A stretch of 58,236 bases of DNA, taken from positions 1-58,236 of the forward strand of contig NZ_JAKIKS010000022.1 in the NCBI RefSeq assembly GCF_023284005.1, written 5' to 3'. Shown here piece by piece: positions 17,984 to 26,841 of this stretch. This stretch comes from Shewanella surugensis. GTDB taxonomy: Bacteria > Pseudomonadota > Gammaproteobacteria > Enterobacterales > Shewanellaceae. The position numbers were made by a program, and so were the translations under genes. Every line of letters begins with the position of its first letter. Within the stretch, counting starts at the first letter, position 1. A model generated the notes under the pieces. It had not been told where the DNA came from. It did no database searches and worked only from the letters and a program-made list of their open reading frames with translations.

Positions 17984-18817
17984 ATGTCAGAAGAGATAAA
18001 TAAAGAGTCGAGTATTCGACTGTATTTAAGGCGGATCATTTTTGGTACTGATACGCCACAGGGGCGTTATTTTGATATTTGTTTAATCATTTGCATTATA
18101 TTAAGCGTCGCTTTAGTTTTTCTCGATACGATAGTGTCTATTCATAGTGCCTATGGTGGGATGATTTTACAGTTGGAATGGTTCTTTACTGTATTGTTCA
18201 CCGTTGAGTATATTATCCGCTTATATTGTTCAACAAATCGCTGGCAATATGCTAAGAGTTTTTATGGGGTTGTCGATTTTTTATCCATCTTACCTAGCTA
18301 TTTAATTTTGTTTTTCCCCGGTGCCAATTTTAGTATGGTTATCCGTATATTAAGATTATTTCGGGTTTTTAGGGTACTCAAATTACTGCGTTACCTCAGT
18401 GAAGGAAATGTACTATTACAAGCGTTGACGCAATCTTCTCGTAAAGTCATTATGTTTTTCTTCTCCGTAAGTCTAATTGTGGTAGTGTTGGGGTCTGTAA
18501 TGTATGCCGTTGAAGGCCCTTATAATGGCTTTACTTCCATTCCTAAATCCATTTATTGGACCATAGTGACGATTACAACAGTGGGCTATGGTGATATCAC
18601 TCCAGTCACTGAATTAGGGCAAGGCATCGCCGCGCTAACAATGTTAATAGGCTATTCTATTATCGCAATCCCAACAGGGATTATTACTGCTGAAATTTCA
18701 CAAGAAATGCGCAGAAATAGAGATCTAAGACGCTGCAGTAATTGTTTAAAGTTAGGGCATGAAACCGATGCAGGTTTTTGTAATCAATGCGGTAACGAAT
18801 TACAAGATGTTGTTTGA
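17984..18817 (+). CDS. Voltage-gated potassium channel with C-terminal zinc ribbon
   Basis: A 277-residue six-helix channel. S1 is near 30-50 and S2 near 63-82. S3 is near 93-112. S4 (119-136) has regularly spaced arginines (RILRLFRVFRVLKLLR). The pore loop carries the selectivity filter TVGYGD (199-204), and S6 is 213-235. A cytosolic tail follows with a four-cysteine zinc ribbon, C251, C254, C266 and C269, ending CNQCGNEL. It should conduct K+ through the inner membrane in response to voltage; the zinc ribbon could sense metal or redox state or assemble the tetramer. A MATE gene follows 35 bp later. Confidence 0.92.
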   Translation: MSEEINKESSIRLYLRRIIFGTDTPQGRYFDICLIICIILSVALVFLDTIVSIHSAYGGMILQLEWFFTVLFTVEYIIRLYCSTNRWQYAKSFYGVVDFLSILPSYLILFFPGANFSMVIRILRLFRVFRVLKLLRYLSEGNVLLQALTQSSRKVIMFFFSVSLIVVVLGSVMYAVEGPYNGFTSIPKSIYWTIVTITTVGYGDITPVTELGQGIAALTMLIGYSIIAIPTGIITAEISQEMRRNRDLRRCSNCLKLGHETDAGFCNQCGNELQDVV

Positions 18818-18852
18818 AAATAAAAATAATAATAATGAATAAAAGGAACAAT

Positions 18853-20373
18853 ATGGCAGCGGCCAAGTTTGTAGAAGGACCTATTTTAAAGCATATTTTA
18901 GTCATGAGTTCAACAGCTGCAGTGGGTATTTCAGCCTTATTTATCGTTGACTTATTGGACATGTTCTTCTTAAGTTTACTGGGAGAATTAGAGCTCGCAG
19001 CTGCGGTGGGCTATGCCGGAACCATCTCTTTTTTCACCACAGCGATAGGGATAGGTTTATCGATTTCTCTTGGTGCCTTAGTCTCACGTTCTATTGGGGC
19101 GAAGAAAGTGGATCAGGCTAAACGATTACTGGTGAATAGTGCCGTTGTGACGGTGATTATTAGTCTTTTGGTGGCTTTTATTGTCATGTTATTTATTCCT
19201 GAGTTACTGGCACTCATTGGGGCGAAAGGACGAACGGCCGAACTCGCAGCCAGTTACTTGTATATTCTTGTCCCTTCATTGCCTGTTATTTGTTTAGCCA
19301 TGTCTTTCGGGGCTGCATTACGTGCTGTAGGGGATGCAAAACTCTCGATGATATCGACCTTGGTGGGAGGGGGCGTCAACGCTGTTTTAGATCCCATTTT
19401 TATCTTTGCTTTAGCGATGAATATCGAAGGCGCGGCGATTGCATCAGTACTGGCACGTCTTGCTGTTCTGTTGGTCGCAGGAAAGGGGGTTATTATTAAA
19501 CATCAATTAGTGAGTCGCTTTAGTCGGCATGATTTTATCGCCGATCTTAAGCCTATTTTCAGCATTGCTGGACCTGCCATGTTAACGAATGTGGCCACCC
19601 CTATCGGTAATGGCGTCATCACCCATACTATTGCCGATTTTGGTGATGGTTATGTGGCGGGTTGGGCGGTGATAGGCCGATTAATTCCCGTATCATTCGG
19701 TATGATTTTCGCTTTATCAGGTGCGATAGGGCCGATAGTGGGACAAAATTACGGCGCGTTATCTTTCATGCGTGTCAAAGAGGCATTGACTAAGGCATTA
19801 CAATTTTGTGTTGTGTATGTGGTGGTGGTATCACTTGTTTTATTTTTATTGAAGCAAGAAATCATTATTTTGTTTGATATGAAAGGCGATGCTGCCGAGA
19901 TTATTGATTTTTTCTGTCGATATATAGCGATATTTTTTGTCTTTTCAGGGGCATTATTTGTAGCCAATGCCTCTTTTAATAACTTAGGTAAAGCGAAATA
20001 TTCAACGGTATTGAATTTAGGAAAAGCCAGCTTAGGCACTGTGCCTTTTGTCTATTTTGGCGCTCAATGGGGGGGAATACAGGGGGTACTCATTGGGCAA
20101 GCTTTGGGCTCGATAGTTTTTGGTATTGTAGGCATTTGGATGGCTTATCGATTAGTCGATAAAGTGCATGCTGCTCACGATGCTAAATTACAGCAGCATG
20201 GTGATGTTACTGAGGTTGAAGAGATAAACACGCAAGAAGAAGCTGATTTTTGTGTGACGAGCCAAAACCCGTTGTCTTCCTCTTGTGCACAAATGGCGCA
20301 ATTAACCGAAGAGCAAGACTGTGATGCCAGCATTGAATTAATCCGCGTCAATGATAAGTCACGTTTCAAGTAA
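18853..20373 (+). CDS. MATE-family efflux transporter
   Basis: A twelve-helix cation/drug antiporter of the MATE family. The two half-repeats are visible: DLLDMFFLSLLGELELAAAV in the first, and AGPAMLTNVATPIGNGV in the second, each with a polar residue in the first helix. MATE proteins use Na+ or H+ to export toxic cations. The frame is open to TTG 18814, but ATG 18853, with AGGA about eight bases upstream, gives the right N-terminus. A hydrophilic, cysteine-containing tail of about 60 residues extends beyond the normal end. It probably shares a transcript with the K+ channel gene. Confidence 0.9.
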   Translation: MAAAKFVEGPILKHILVMSSTAAVGISALFIVDLLDMFFLSLLGELELAAAVGYAGTISFFTTAIGIGLSISLGALVSRSIGAKKVDQAKRLLVNSAVVTVIISLLVAFIVMLFIPELLALIGAKGRTAELAASYLYILVPSLPVICLAMSFGAALRAVGDAKLSMISTLVGGGVNAVLDPIFIFALAMNIEGAAIASVLARLAVLLVAGKGVIIKHQLVSRFSRHDFIADLKPIFSIAGPAMLTNVATPIGNGVITHTIADFGDGYVAGWAVIGRLIPVSFGMIFALSGAIGPIVGQNYGALSFMRVKEALTKALQFCVVYVVVVSLVLFLLKQEIIILFDMKGDAAEIIDFFCRYIAIFFVFSGALFVANASFNNLGKAKYSTVLNLGKASLGTVPFVYFGAQWGGIQGVLIGQALGSIVFGIVGIWMAYRLVDKVHAAHDAKLQQHGDVTEVEEINTQEEADFCVTSQNPLSSSCAQMAQLTEEQDCDASIELIRVNDKSRFK

Positions 20374-20431
20374 AATAAATCATAAATTATAGGGCTAAGC
20401 GGTTAAGATGAGAGGTTAAGAAAGGGATCCG

Positions 20432-20458
20432 TGACCTGAATCTCATCTCTTCAGGTCA
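20432..20458. terminator. Bidirectional terminator between MATE and DUF2986 genes
   Basis: Nine-bp stem TGACCTGAA/TTCAGGTCA with a 9-nt loop, followed by TTT on the plus strand. It sits between two convergent genes. Confidence 0.65.
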
Positions 20459-20484
20459 TTTGGGTGATGATATTTTAACGCTGT

Positions 20485-20694
20485 TTATTTTTCAGCATTG
20501 GTGTTCTCTTCGTCCGTTGGCGTTGGGGAAGCATCATCGACTGGGTTGAGTAATGCTTCTTTTTCTTTTAATGCTTGATTAGCCGTACGTTCGGCTTTAG
20601 ACACATATTTTTTGATGGTAGGCGGCGTATGTTTATTGAGTCTTGCTTTCGCACGTTTTGCCGTTTTTTTAATAATCTTTTGTTTTCTGTTCAT
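20485..20694 (-). CDS. DUF2986 small basic protein
   Basis: Sixty-nine residues starting MNRKQKIIKKTAKRAKARL, with a very basic first half, a KKYVSKAERTAN motif typical of DUF2986, and an acidic, proline-containing tail. Proteins of this family are found in Shewanella and Vibrio, and no function is established. The basic part could bind nucleic acid. Confidence 0.75.
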   Translation of the reverse strand: MNRKQKIIKKTAKRAKARLNKHTPPTIKKYVSKAERTANQALKEKEALLNPVDDASPTPTDEENTNAEK

Positions 20695-20909
20695 AATCTT
20701 CTATGTATGACGCCACATTGATTTACCTAATTACGTTAATTTTACCTGAAAGACGAGACTCTCGCCACAGCTGTATTTGGATTGGGTTTAAGCGTTTTTT
20801 AATATCTCACCCTTAAGGGGATTGAAGGGGAGCAGATCATCGTTTGTTATTGCGTTTTGGGTTTCGATTATTGTATCTTAGCGATTGTTTTATTTAATGA
20901 GCAACAATA

Positions 20910-21236
20910 ATGACAAAGTCAATGAATAATATCTCATTTTTCGAGCGTTTTGAAGCGGATATTTTGGCTAAACGCAAGACTATTACCTTACGTGATGAGT
21001 CTGAGTCACATGTTAAAGTAGGCCAAATATTAAATGTTTATACCTTTGAAAGTGACCGGGAATTTTGTAAAATTCACGTCCGTGGCGTGACATTAGTTGC
21101 TTTTGATGCACTTGAACAGCGCCATGCCGAACAAGAAAATATGACATTAGCGCAATTAAAGGCACTTATTCAGGAGATTTATCCAGGGATCAGCGTGCTT
21201 TTTCTCATTGAGTTCAGCTTGGTTGAATCACGCTAG
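20910..21236 (+). CDS. yqfB: N4-acetylcytidine amidohydrolase YqfB (ASCH domain)
   Basis: At 108 residues this matches E. coli YqfB (103) along its length: ISFFERFEADILAKRKTITL, RDESESHVKVG and HAEQENMTLAQLK are family signatures. YqfB hydrolyses N4-acetylcytidine to cytidine and acetate. Residues proposed for catalysis in the family (a lysine, threonine and glutamate in the RKTITLRDE region) are kept. The frame allows ATG 20910 or ATG 20922 (MNNISFFERF); the latter would be closer to the E. coli length. It stands alone. Confidence 0.9.
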   Translation: MTKSMNNISFFERFEADILAKRKTITLRDESESHVKVGQILNVYTFESDREFCKIHVRGVTLVAFDALEQRHAEQENMTLAQLKALIQEIYPGISVLFLIEFSLVESR

Positions 21237-21282
21237 CTGAACCCTTTATTTTTTATCGGGTTGGGGATAATGGCTGTGAGGT

Positions 21283-21738
21283 TTAAGAACCAAACTTTTG
21301 CTTGTCGAGAGTATTGGCTCCTTCAAGGCATTCGCCTCTGATCATGCCTCGAGTATCTTCAATTAATCGATACAGTTCTATATAACCTTTACGGCAAAAA
21401 TCGGTCATTTCCAGTGTCTTTTTTAAACCTAATTCTGTTTGCTGCGTGAGTAATTCAAGAGAGTTTTCTGTCTGCTTTCTTTGCATTTTTGAGGGAAGCT
21501 GCTCATTTCTATTCTTGCTCATTTGAGCAGGGTTATTTTTTCGCGCTTTTTCCGGTGACATATTTTCCTCTATTGAGGAAAGGGAGACTCGATAAGTAAA
21601 CAGCTTTAAACCGTCATCGGCAATAGAAGTGATAAATGAGTCAGTAATTTGCCCAGAAAAATCCTGTGGACGAATAGGTTTATTACTGCAAGCAAATAAC
21701 AAGGGTGTGAATAGTACCAGAAAGATCAGTTTGTTCAT
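21283..21738 (-). CDS. Lipoprotein of unknown function
   Basis: A lipobox is present (LLFAC, cysteine 17, after MNKLIFLVLFTPLLFA), so the protein should be lipidated; serine follows the cysteine, which favours outer-membrane sorting. The mature part of about 135 residues is charged, with an RKNNPAQMSKNRNEQ linker, and ends in a segment TDFCRKGYIELYRLIEDTRG and GECLEGANTL. The two cysteines at about 123 and 137 could form a disulfide. I do not recognise the family. Confidence 0.65.
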   Translation of the reverse strand: MNKLIFLVLFTPLLFACSNKPIRPQDFSGQITDSFITSIADDGLKLFTYRVSLSSIEENMSPEKARKNNPAQMSKNRNEQLPSKMQRKQTENSLELLTQQTELGLKKTLEMTDFCRKGYIELYRLIEDTRGMIRGECLEGANTLDKQKFGS

Positions 21739-22192
21739 TACAGATAATTACATCGAAAAGGCTAATTTTAACAACTAGCATAACGCATGCTTAGCTGAGT
21801 AGAAAGCGAGATAATGCTTAAGTGAATTGAGAGCTTAGGAAGTGGAAGTGATATTGATGGGAAATATCACTTGTTTATGATGTCAGTGGTTACAATGACT
21901 TTTAGCACAGTGATAATGTGGGTCAATGATTTCTTGTTAACAACAGGATTTTGATGTACTCGATCTTGTTGAAGAGGTTCAAAGATGATTGGTAGCAGCC
22001 CTGTTTTAATAATTATTATTTATTAATGAGTTACAGTTAAGTTAATGTGATTTATATTAGACATGTGTCAAGATTTTTTGGTTTAGGTATTCCGTTAAAT
22101 TATTGAATTTTAGCGAGCCTTAATAGGATTTGTGTTGTTGGTATGTTTTAATAAAGTAAGTGTTATGAATGCAATAATATAAAGGATGAAAA
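21739..22192. other. Intergenic region between divergent lipoprotein and rhodanese genes
   Basis: No gene seen in these 454 bases. A hairpin AGTGATATT/AATATCACT with a 7-nt loop lies at 21847-21871. The segment should hold the two divergent promoters. Confidence 0.5.
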
Positions 22193-22543
22193 ATGATTAA
22201 AACTGCCGATATGTTGATAGATGAAGCGAAACTGCAAATAAGTTGTCTCGATATTGCTTCAGCGCAGGCTTTATATGAACGTTCTGAAGCGAAAGTGATT
22301 TTAGATGTCAGAGAAGCCGAAGCAGCAGAAAAATCAAAATTGAATGATTCTCTGAATATTCCCAGGGGATTAATTGAAATGAAAATGCCTAAACTGTATA
22401 CAGATCCCAGCACATTGATCTTAATTCATTGTGCTGGAGGGGGGAGAGCCTCATTAGCCGCGCAATCGTTGCAAAAAATGGGTTATACCAACGTGCATGC
22501 CATCGCCGCTAAATTTGAGGATATTAAAATCACTTTTGATTAA
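22193..22543 (+). CDS. Rhodanese-like sulfurtransferase
   Basis: A single rhodanese domain of 116 residues, with no signal peptide. The VILDVREAEAAEKS segment and LNIPRG are family landmarks, and the active-site loop is HCAGGGRAS with catalytic cysteine 80. A six-residue loop of this type fits sulfur substrates, so it could carry persulfide sulfur. AAAGGA lies a few bases before the ATG. It is monocistronic, and the sulfur acceptor is not apparent from the context. Confidence 0.88.
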   Translation: MIKTADMLIDEAKLQISCLDIASAQALYERSEAKVILDVREAEAAEKSKLNDSLNIPRGLIEMKMPKLYTDPSTLILIHCAGGGRASLAAQSLQKMGYTNVHAIAAKFEDIKITFD

Positions 22544-23120
22544 ACGATACTTATTTTTTAGCTTAATAACCCTATACTGATAAACATGAATAGCGAAGTT
22601 ATCCATGTTTGTCATCATTTCTTATGATTAATGTCGTTAAAGACTATTTGTTACTATTCAATGAAATATTAATATATTAATTTTACTATTTTCATATAAT
22701 GGGGGATTGTTTATTTCTGTTATTTTAAGTAAAAGTGAGTAAATTAGTTATTTTATTTATACGAATAAAATAACTAATTTCAGTTGTTAAGTTAACTGGG
22801 GAGGTTTTAATAAAGTAATAATGTGACAAATTAATAAAGTTTAATGTATTGGTTGTCTATAATTCAAGCAAGCATTCCAACTGATTAATACACCTTATTT
22901 TATTATAAAACAATTGCTTGTATGGGTTATTTCGATTTTAACTAATGAGGAATGCTTCCTGCGTTAGACTTTGGTCTTGTATCTTTTGGTCTTTTGTCTT
23001 TTAATATTAGGAGTGTTGAATGTATTGATTTGCCTCTATATGGTATCGAGAAATTGTTATTTTCAATAATATTTTTTATACGTGCTAAATGATTAATAAT
23101 AAAAATATGAGGTGTTTTAT
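22544..23120. other. AT-rich intergenic region
   Basis: No gene in these 577 bases, apart from the strong hairpin at 22741-22780. Near 22975-23000 there are short direct repeats of CTTTTGGTCTTTTGTC. The length and base composition suggest acquired or rapidly changing DNA before the orphan gene that follows. Confidence 0.5.
22741..22780. terminator. Perfect 17-bp AT-rich hairpin
   Basis: Bases 22741-22757 and 22764-22780 are exact inverted copies around a 6-nt loop. The stem is AT-only except for two G-C pairs. It lies 200 bp after the rhodanese gene, so if it is a terminator it is remote; a protein-binding palindrome or insertion-site relic are alternatives. Confidence 0.45.
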
Positions 23121-23741
23121 ATGTCAACAGAGATAGACGGAACCACGACCAGTGATTTTTTGGGATTAAAAATTGTTGCTGAGTGTACCTTGGTTTATAC
23201 CTTTGGGAGTTATACTGCAATTACTATAGGGCAATACAATGATGTGAAAGTTTCAGCGTCAGTTTCTGCCACTCTTGGTTTAAAATTTGAACTGAATGCG
23301 GCTGCAAAATTTAGCATTGATTTGGATTTTGTTAGTTTTTCATTGTCACGTACTGGAGTAGAAGGTAAGTCGTCAAAAGTGTATTTGGAACAAACGAAAG
23401 TATTTGGCTCGCTAACCAAAGTGGCAGCGACAGAAACTAAAGCAACATTGTCTAAGCTTGAGGCACTTGAAGCGAAGTTGGATCTGATTAATACCGATAT
23501 TACCGCAACAACAACGGCAATAAAGACTGTGGCGACTGAACTGGCTTCGACCGTGACTAAAATCGGGACGACTGTGACTCAGATTGAAACAAAAACGACT
23601 GCAATAGATGATATTGTGACGCGTATTGATACGGCGGAGACGCAAATTACCCAAGCAGGTGTTTATTTAGCGAATCATGAGGCTGCGCTTGCTTCTTCGG
23701 ATATCACCATTAATGACAGTGGGATCAACATGTTAAGTTAA
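23121..23741 (+). CDS. Orphan protein with beta-rich head and threonine-rich coiled coil
   Basis: I do not recognise this protein of about 206 residues. The frame opens at GTG 23112, but ATG 23121 (MSTEIDGTTTSDF) is preceded by GAGGTG at proper spacing. Residues 1-85 alternate polar and hydrophobic in a beta-rich pattern without charge clusters. Residues about 100-180 carry heptad-like repeats rich in threonine, alanine and glutamate (KLEALEAKLDLINTDITATT, then TKIGTTVTQIETKTTAIDD), which predict a trimeric or tetrameric coiled coil as in phage fibre or secretion-system spike proteins. There is no signal peptide. It sits alone in AT-rich DNA. Confidence 0.6.
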   Translation: MSTEIDGTTTSDFLGLKIVAECTLVYTFGSYTAITIGQYNDVKVSASVSATLGLKFELNAAAKFSIDLDFVSFSLSRTGVEGKSSKVYLEQTKVFGSLTKVAATETKATLSKLEALEAKLDLINTDITATTTAIKTVATELASTVTKIGTTVTQIETKTTAIDDIVTRIDTAETQITQAGVYLANHEAALASSDITINDSGINMLS

Positions 23742-23811
23742 TTATGCTTATATTGTTTTATCCTTATATCTTAGATGCTTATTGCTACTTTCAGAATATA
23801 GAAGCAGAAAA

Positions 23812-25110
23812 TTAAGCCTTTGTATGGAGGTTTGTCGACTCTATTATGATTTCACTTCTAATGGCCATTCTCAAATAGAGTGTCGTCAGCATACCGATCA
23901 AAGCACAACACATGAGTAGTGAAAATAAATACTGATAGCCTTCAATGCCCGAATAGTTATCGAGTAGGTGACCCGCTATGGGTGCGAAGAAGACATCAGG
24001 GGTAAAACCGATCACGGATATTAAGCCTATGGTGATCCCTGTTTGATGTGCTGAAACTTTATTCTCCTCTAATAAGGCAAAGTAGATCCCACGAACGGCA
24101 AACACAGTGATAAAAGTCAGGCTTAAGGTTAAGTAAATGAATTGGATATTGAGTGACTGTGGAGAAATCACCGTCAGTATAAGATAGCTGATTGCCATCA
24201 TTCCAAAACTAATAGCAATCACTTGACTGGCTAAATAGCGATCGGCAAGGTAGCCTGCACCGATGGCAGCCACTGGCCTAAGATAAGCCGATAGAGAAGC
24301 GAAACTGGCGGCATCTAATGGATCCAGATCGAGTATATCGACAGCGTATAAACTGTAATAATCGATACCTTTGTAGCCACAATATGCGCTGACGACAATC
24401 GCGGCTTGTAACCAAACACTGCGCTGTTTAAAAATATTAAGATTATTCAAGATTGAAGGGCGTTTTGAGCTTGCTTGTGTGGCTTTAACGTCAGGGATTA
24501 ACCACCATACGAAGCCTGCACTTAGGAGAGTCATGGTTGTATAGAAATAAATGACTTGTTTAAAGGCGTTGGTTTGTTCCTCTGGGCTTGCTTGATCAAG
24601 GCCGTTTGGAATAAGTTGGCTTAACAGAAAGACAGCGAGTGAAGCGACAACTGCCGCGACAAATCCTCGACCGCCATCGAGTAGACCAAATGCACGTCCT
24701 TGGGTTGACTCATCACCCCATTCCCGTGTGGCTTTTAACATGGCGGCCCAAAAAAGAAAAATAGAGGTCATACCCCAATAGCCGTAAAGTAACGCTAACA
24801 TCCCTTTATTGGGGATTAGGGCTAAATAAAATCCACCAAGCCCCGTTGCAATAAGAGAGAGGGTCAGGAGTTTTCGGGTCGAGATATAGTCAGCTATTGC
24901 CCCGCCAGGAAAGTATGCCAACATAGCGGTAATACCGTAAACGGCATAGATATTACCCAAATCAGTATTGGACAGAGAGAACACATCCAATAAGGTGGGT
25001 CTAAAAAATCGGGCAACATGAAAAGGCAAGGAAAAAATAATCTCACCTGCAAAAATAAGTGCAAATAGTGCAAGGTACTTGGTTTGCTTACTCTCTTTAT
25101 ATGCTGCTTC
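23812..25110 (-). CDS. MFS transporter with damaged 5' end
   Basis: A major-facilitator protein of about 430 residues with twelve predicted helices. Motif A-like GGAIADYISTRK follows helix 2, and motif GRAFGLLDGGRGF lies in the first half. The standard-start frame begins only at TTG 25029 (MPFHVARFF), but coding-like sequence in the same frame extends upstream through YLALFALIFAGEIIFS, the first helix, to about 25110. There is no ATG, GTG or TTG there. An ATG at 25124 is out of frame; removing two bases (25111-25112) would join MIES to EAAYKESK. So the gene either uses an odd start or is frameshifted. Substrate unknown. Confidence 0.75.
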   Translation of the reverse strand, partial: EAAYKESKQTKYLALFALIFAGEIIFSLPFHVARFFRPTLLDVFSLSNTDLGNIYAVYGITAMLAYFPGGAIADYISTRKLLTLSLIATGLGGFYLALIPNKGMLALLYGYWGMTSIFLFWAAMLKATREWGDESTQGRAFGLLDGGRGFVAAVVASLAVFLLSQLIPNGLDQASPEEQTNAFKQVIYFYTTMTLLSAGFVWWLIPDVKATQASSKRPSILNNLNIFKQRSVWLQAAIVVSAYCGYKGIDYYSLYAVDILDLDPLDAASFASLSAYLRPVAAIGAGYLADRYLASQVIAISFGMMAISYLILTVISPQSLNIQFIYLTLSLTFITVFAVRGIYFALLEENKVSAHQTGITIGLISVIGFTPDVFFAPIAGHLLDNYSGIEGYQYLFSLLMCCALIGMLTTLYLRMAIRSEIIIESTNLHTKA

Positions 25111-25280
25111 TATGATTCAATCATCCGTCGTGGTTCTAGTGAAATATACCAAAGCCGTTGAAAAATCATCTTAAATTGACTTGATTATCGTCTATGTTAC
25201 GATATTCTATTAATACTGAATACCAATAGTGTCCTGAATTATCCAGAACTTGGGATGTTGAGCGTCAAATGTTTTGAACA

Positions 25281-25520
25281 TTATGGTTTATTGCGATAAT
25301 TTAACGGATAGCTTATGTATTTCGGGCCCAACAACAAAAGCAATAACGGCAGCAACAGGCCAAGCAAGAATGAAGGCGTTAAACCAAATTCATTTGACCA
25401 GCCTAAATTTATCCAGCTAATCCAAAAGGTCATGAGCGTAGAGAGTAACAGTGACATGATAATGGCAAAAATAATACGTTGTTTCATTGTTGGGTGACTT
25501 TTAAACCGGCCGTTATCCAT
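25281..25520 (-). CDS. DUF2798-type small membrane protein
   Basis: Two predicted transmembrane helices fit DUF2798: RIIFAIIMSLLLSTLMTFWI, then after NLGWSNEFG a second, leucine-rich helix starting PSFLLGLLLPLLLL. The frame starts at 25520, but ATG 25487 (MKQRIIFAII) is the family-like start and gives 68 residues. DUF2798 genes often sit beside a LysR regulator, and a divergent LysR pseudogene follows here. Function unknown. Confidence 0.65.
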   Translation of the reverse strand: MDNGRFKSHPTMKQRIIFAIIMSLLLSTLMTFWISWINLGWSNEFGLTPSFLLGLLLPLLLLLLGPKYISYPLNYRNKP

Positions 25521-25651
25521 AGTTGTGTCATGGGCATTCCATTTGTTTAATAAAGTGAATTTACGTTAGTGGTTAGAGTATAGGTAAATGAAAATTTCAT
25601 AGGTAGCCTGATATAATCAATCTTAAATTCCAAAAATGAGATCATAATTCC

Positions 25652-26541
25652 ATGCTTGATGATATGGCTTTGTTTGTTCATATTGTGCGTTATCACAGTC
25701 TTGCGAATGCGGCTAAAAAATTGAATATGTCTGCAGGGACCTTAACAAGACGCCTACAGAAATTGGAGCAAAGACTGGCTTGTCAGCTCATTAATCGCTC
25801 TGCGAGACAATGTGTATTAACTCAAGAAGGTGAGACGTATTATCAGGCCTATGCCGATTTAATTGAGCAGTTTGAAGTCATCCAACATAATTTGCGCGCC
25901 GATCGATCGGATATGAGCGGAAAATTAAAAGTGCTGGCACCCACGAATATCTCTATTGGCTTCTTACAGCCTATGTGGTAATGCTTTATTAAAGCCTACC
26001 CTAAGATCTAATTTGAAATACTGTTAAATAACCAATTAGAAGACTTAGTGTCATCGCAAGCCGATCTGGCTTTGCGGATCGGGCCTCAAAGTGACTCGAA
26101 TTTGTATCAACAGCGCCGACGGTTATTGTAGCCTCATTGGATTATATTAAGCGGCAAGGACTGCCTCAAACTCTGGATGAGTTGAACTCACATCAATTAA
26201 TCGGTAATCCGAGTGTGCTTGTTTGGCATTTAACGGATGAAGCGTCAGCACAACAGAAAATCTTGTATCCCAAGTTAGAGATCATTACCAATGATATCAG
26301 TTTAATGACCCAATTTGTTTGTGATGGTTTAGGGATGGTTTTACTGCCGATGAGCCAAGTGAATACCCAAATCAATAACGGTTTGTTGCATCATGTATTA
26401 CCCCAATGGCGAGGACCTGAACGTGAACTGTTTGCCGTATGGCCAAGTGGACGGTTATTGAGTGTTAAAGCTAAGTGTTTACGGGAATATATGAAAGTCT
26501 ATATTAATGATGTGTGGCTTGTTATTAATAAGAGTGAATGA
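25652..26541 (+). pseudogene. LysR-family regulator, inactivated
   Basis: The N-terminal 110 residues are a normal LysR DNA-binding domain (MALFVHIVRYHSLANAAKKL then SAGTLTRRLQKLEQRLACQL) with the start of the effector domain. The frame is stopped by TAA at 25979-25981. The same frame continues as recognisable LysR sequence (FIKAYPKI, stop, then NNQLEDLVSSQADLALRIGP), and after LYQQ another frameshift near 26120 leads into VASLDYIKRQG and the rest of the effector domain (26137-26541). Two in-frame stops plus one frameshift mean no functional regulator. Its target was probably the divergent DUF2798 gene. Confidence 0.9.
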
Positions 26542-26841
26542 TTTCTTTAAGTCTGATGATATTAAAGCATCAAGGGGAACAATGGCAAACGATGTTAATG
26601 ATTAAATGACACTCATTAAGAAGTGAAGTCAACAAGATTGTCATTTTCAAATCATTAATCTAATTTAATGTAATTTACATGGTTCGTTTTTGTTTTTATA
26701 TAACCACTTGGTTTGTATGTTTTCGTTATATATAGAGTGAACTATCTACATATTCCATTACAAATACAAGGATGATGGTATTCATTGTTATTGATATGCT
26801 ACCTGTAATTGTTTAGTAAATATATTGTATGAAGGCATAAC
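26542..26841. other. Intergenic region before the glycine-rich protein gene
   Basis: No gene or clear site seen in these 300 AT-rich bases; presumably carries the promoter of the gene at 26842. Confidence 0.4.
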
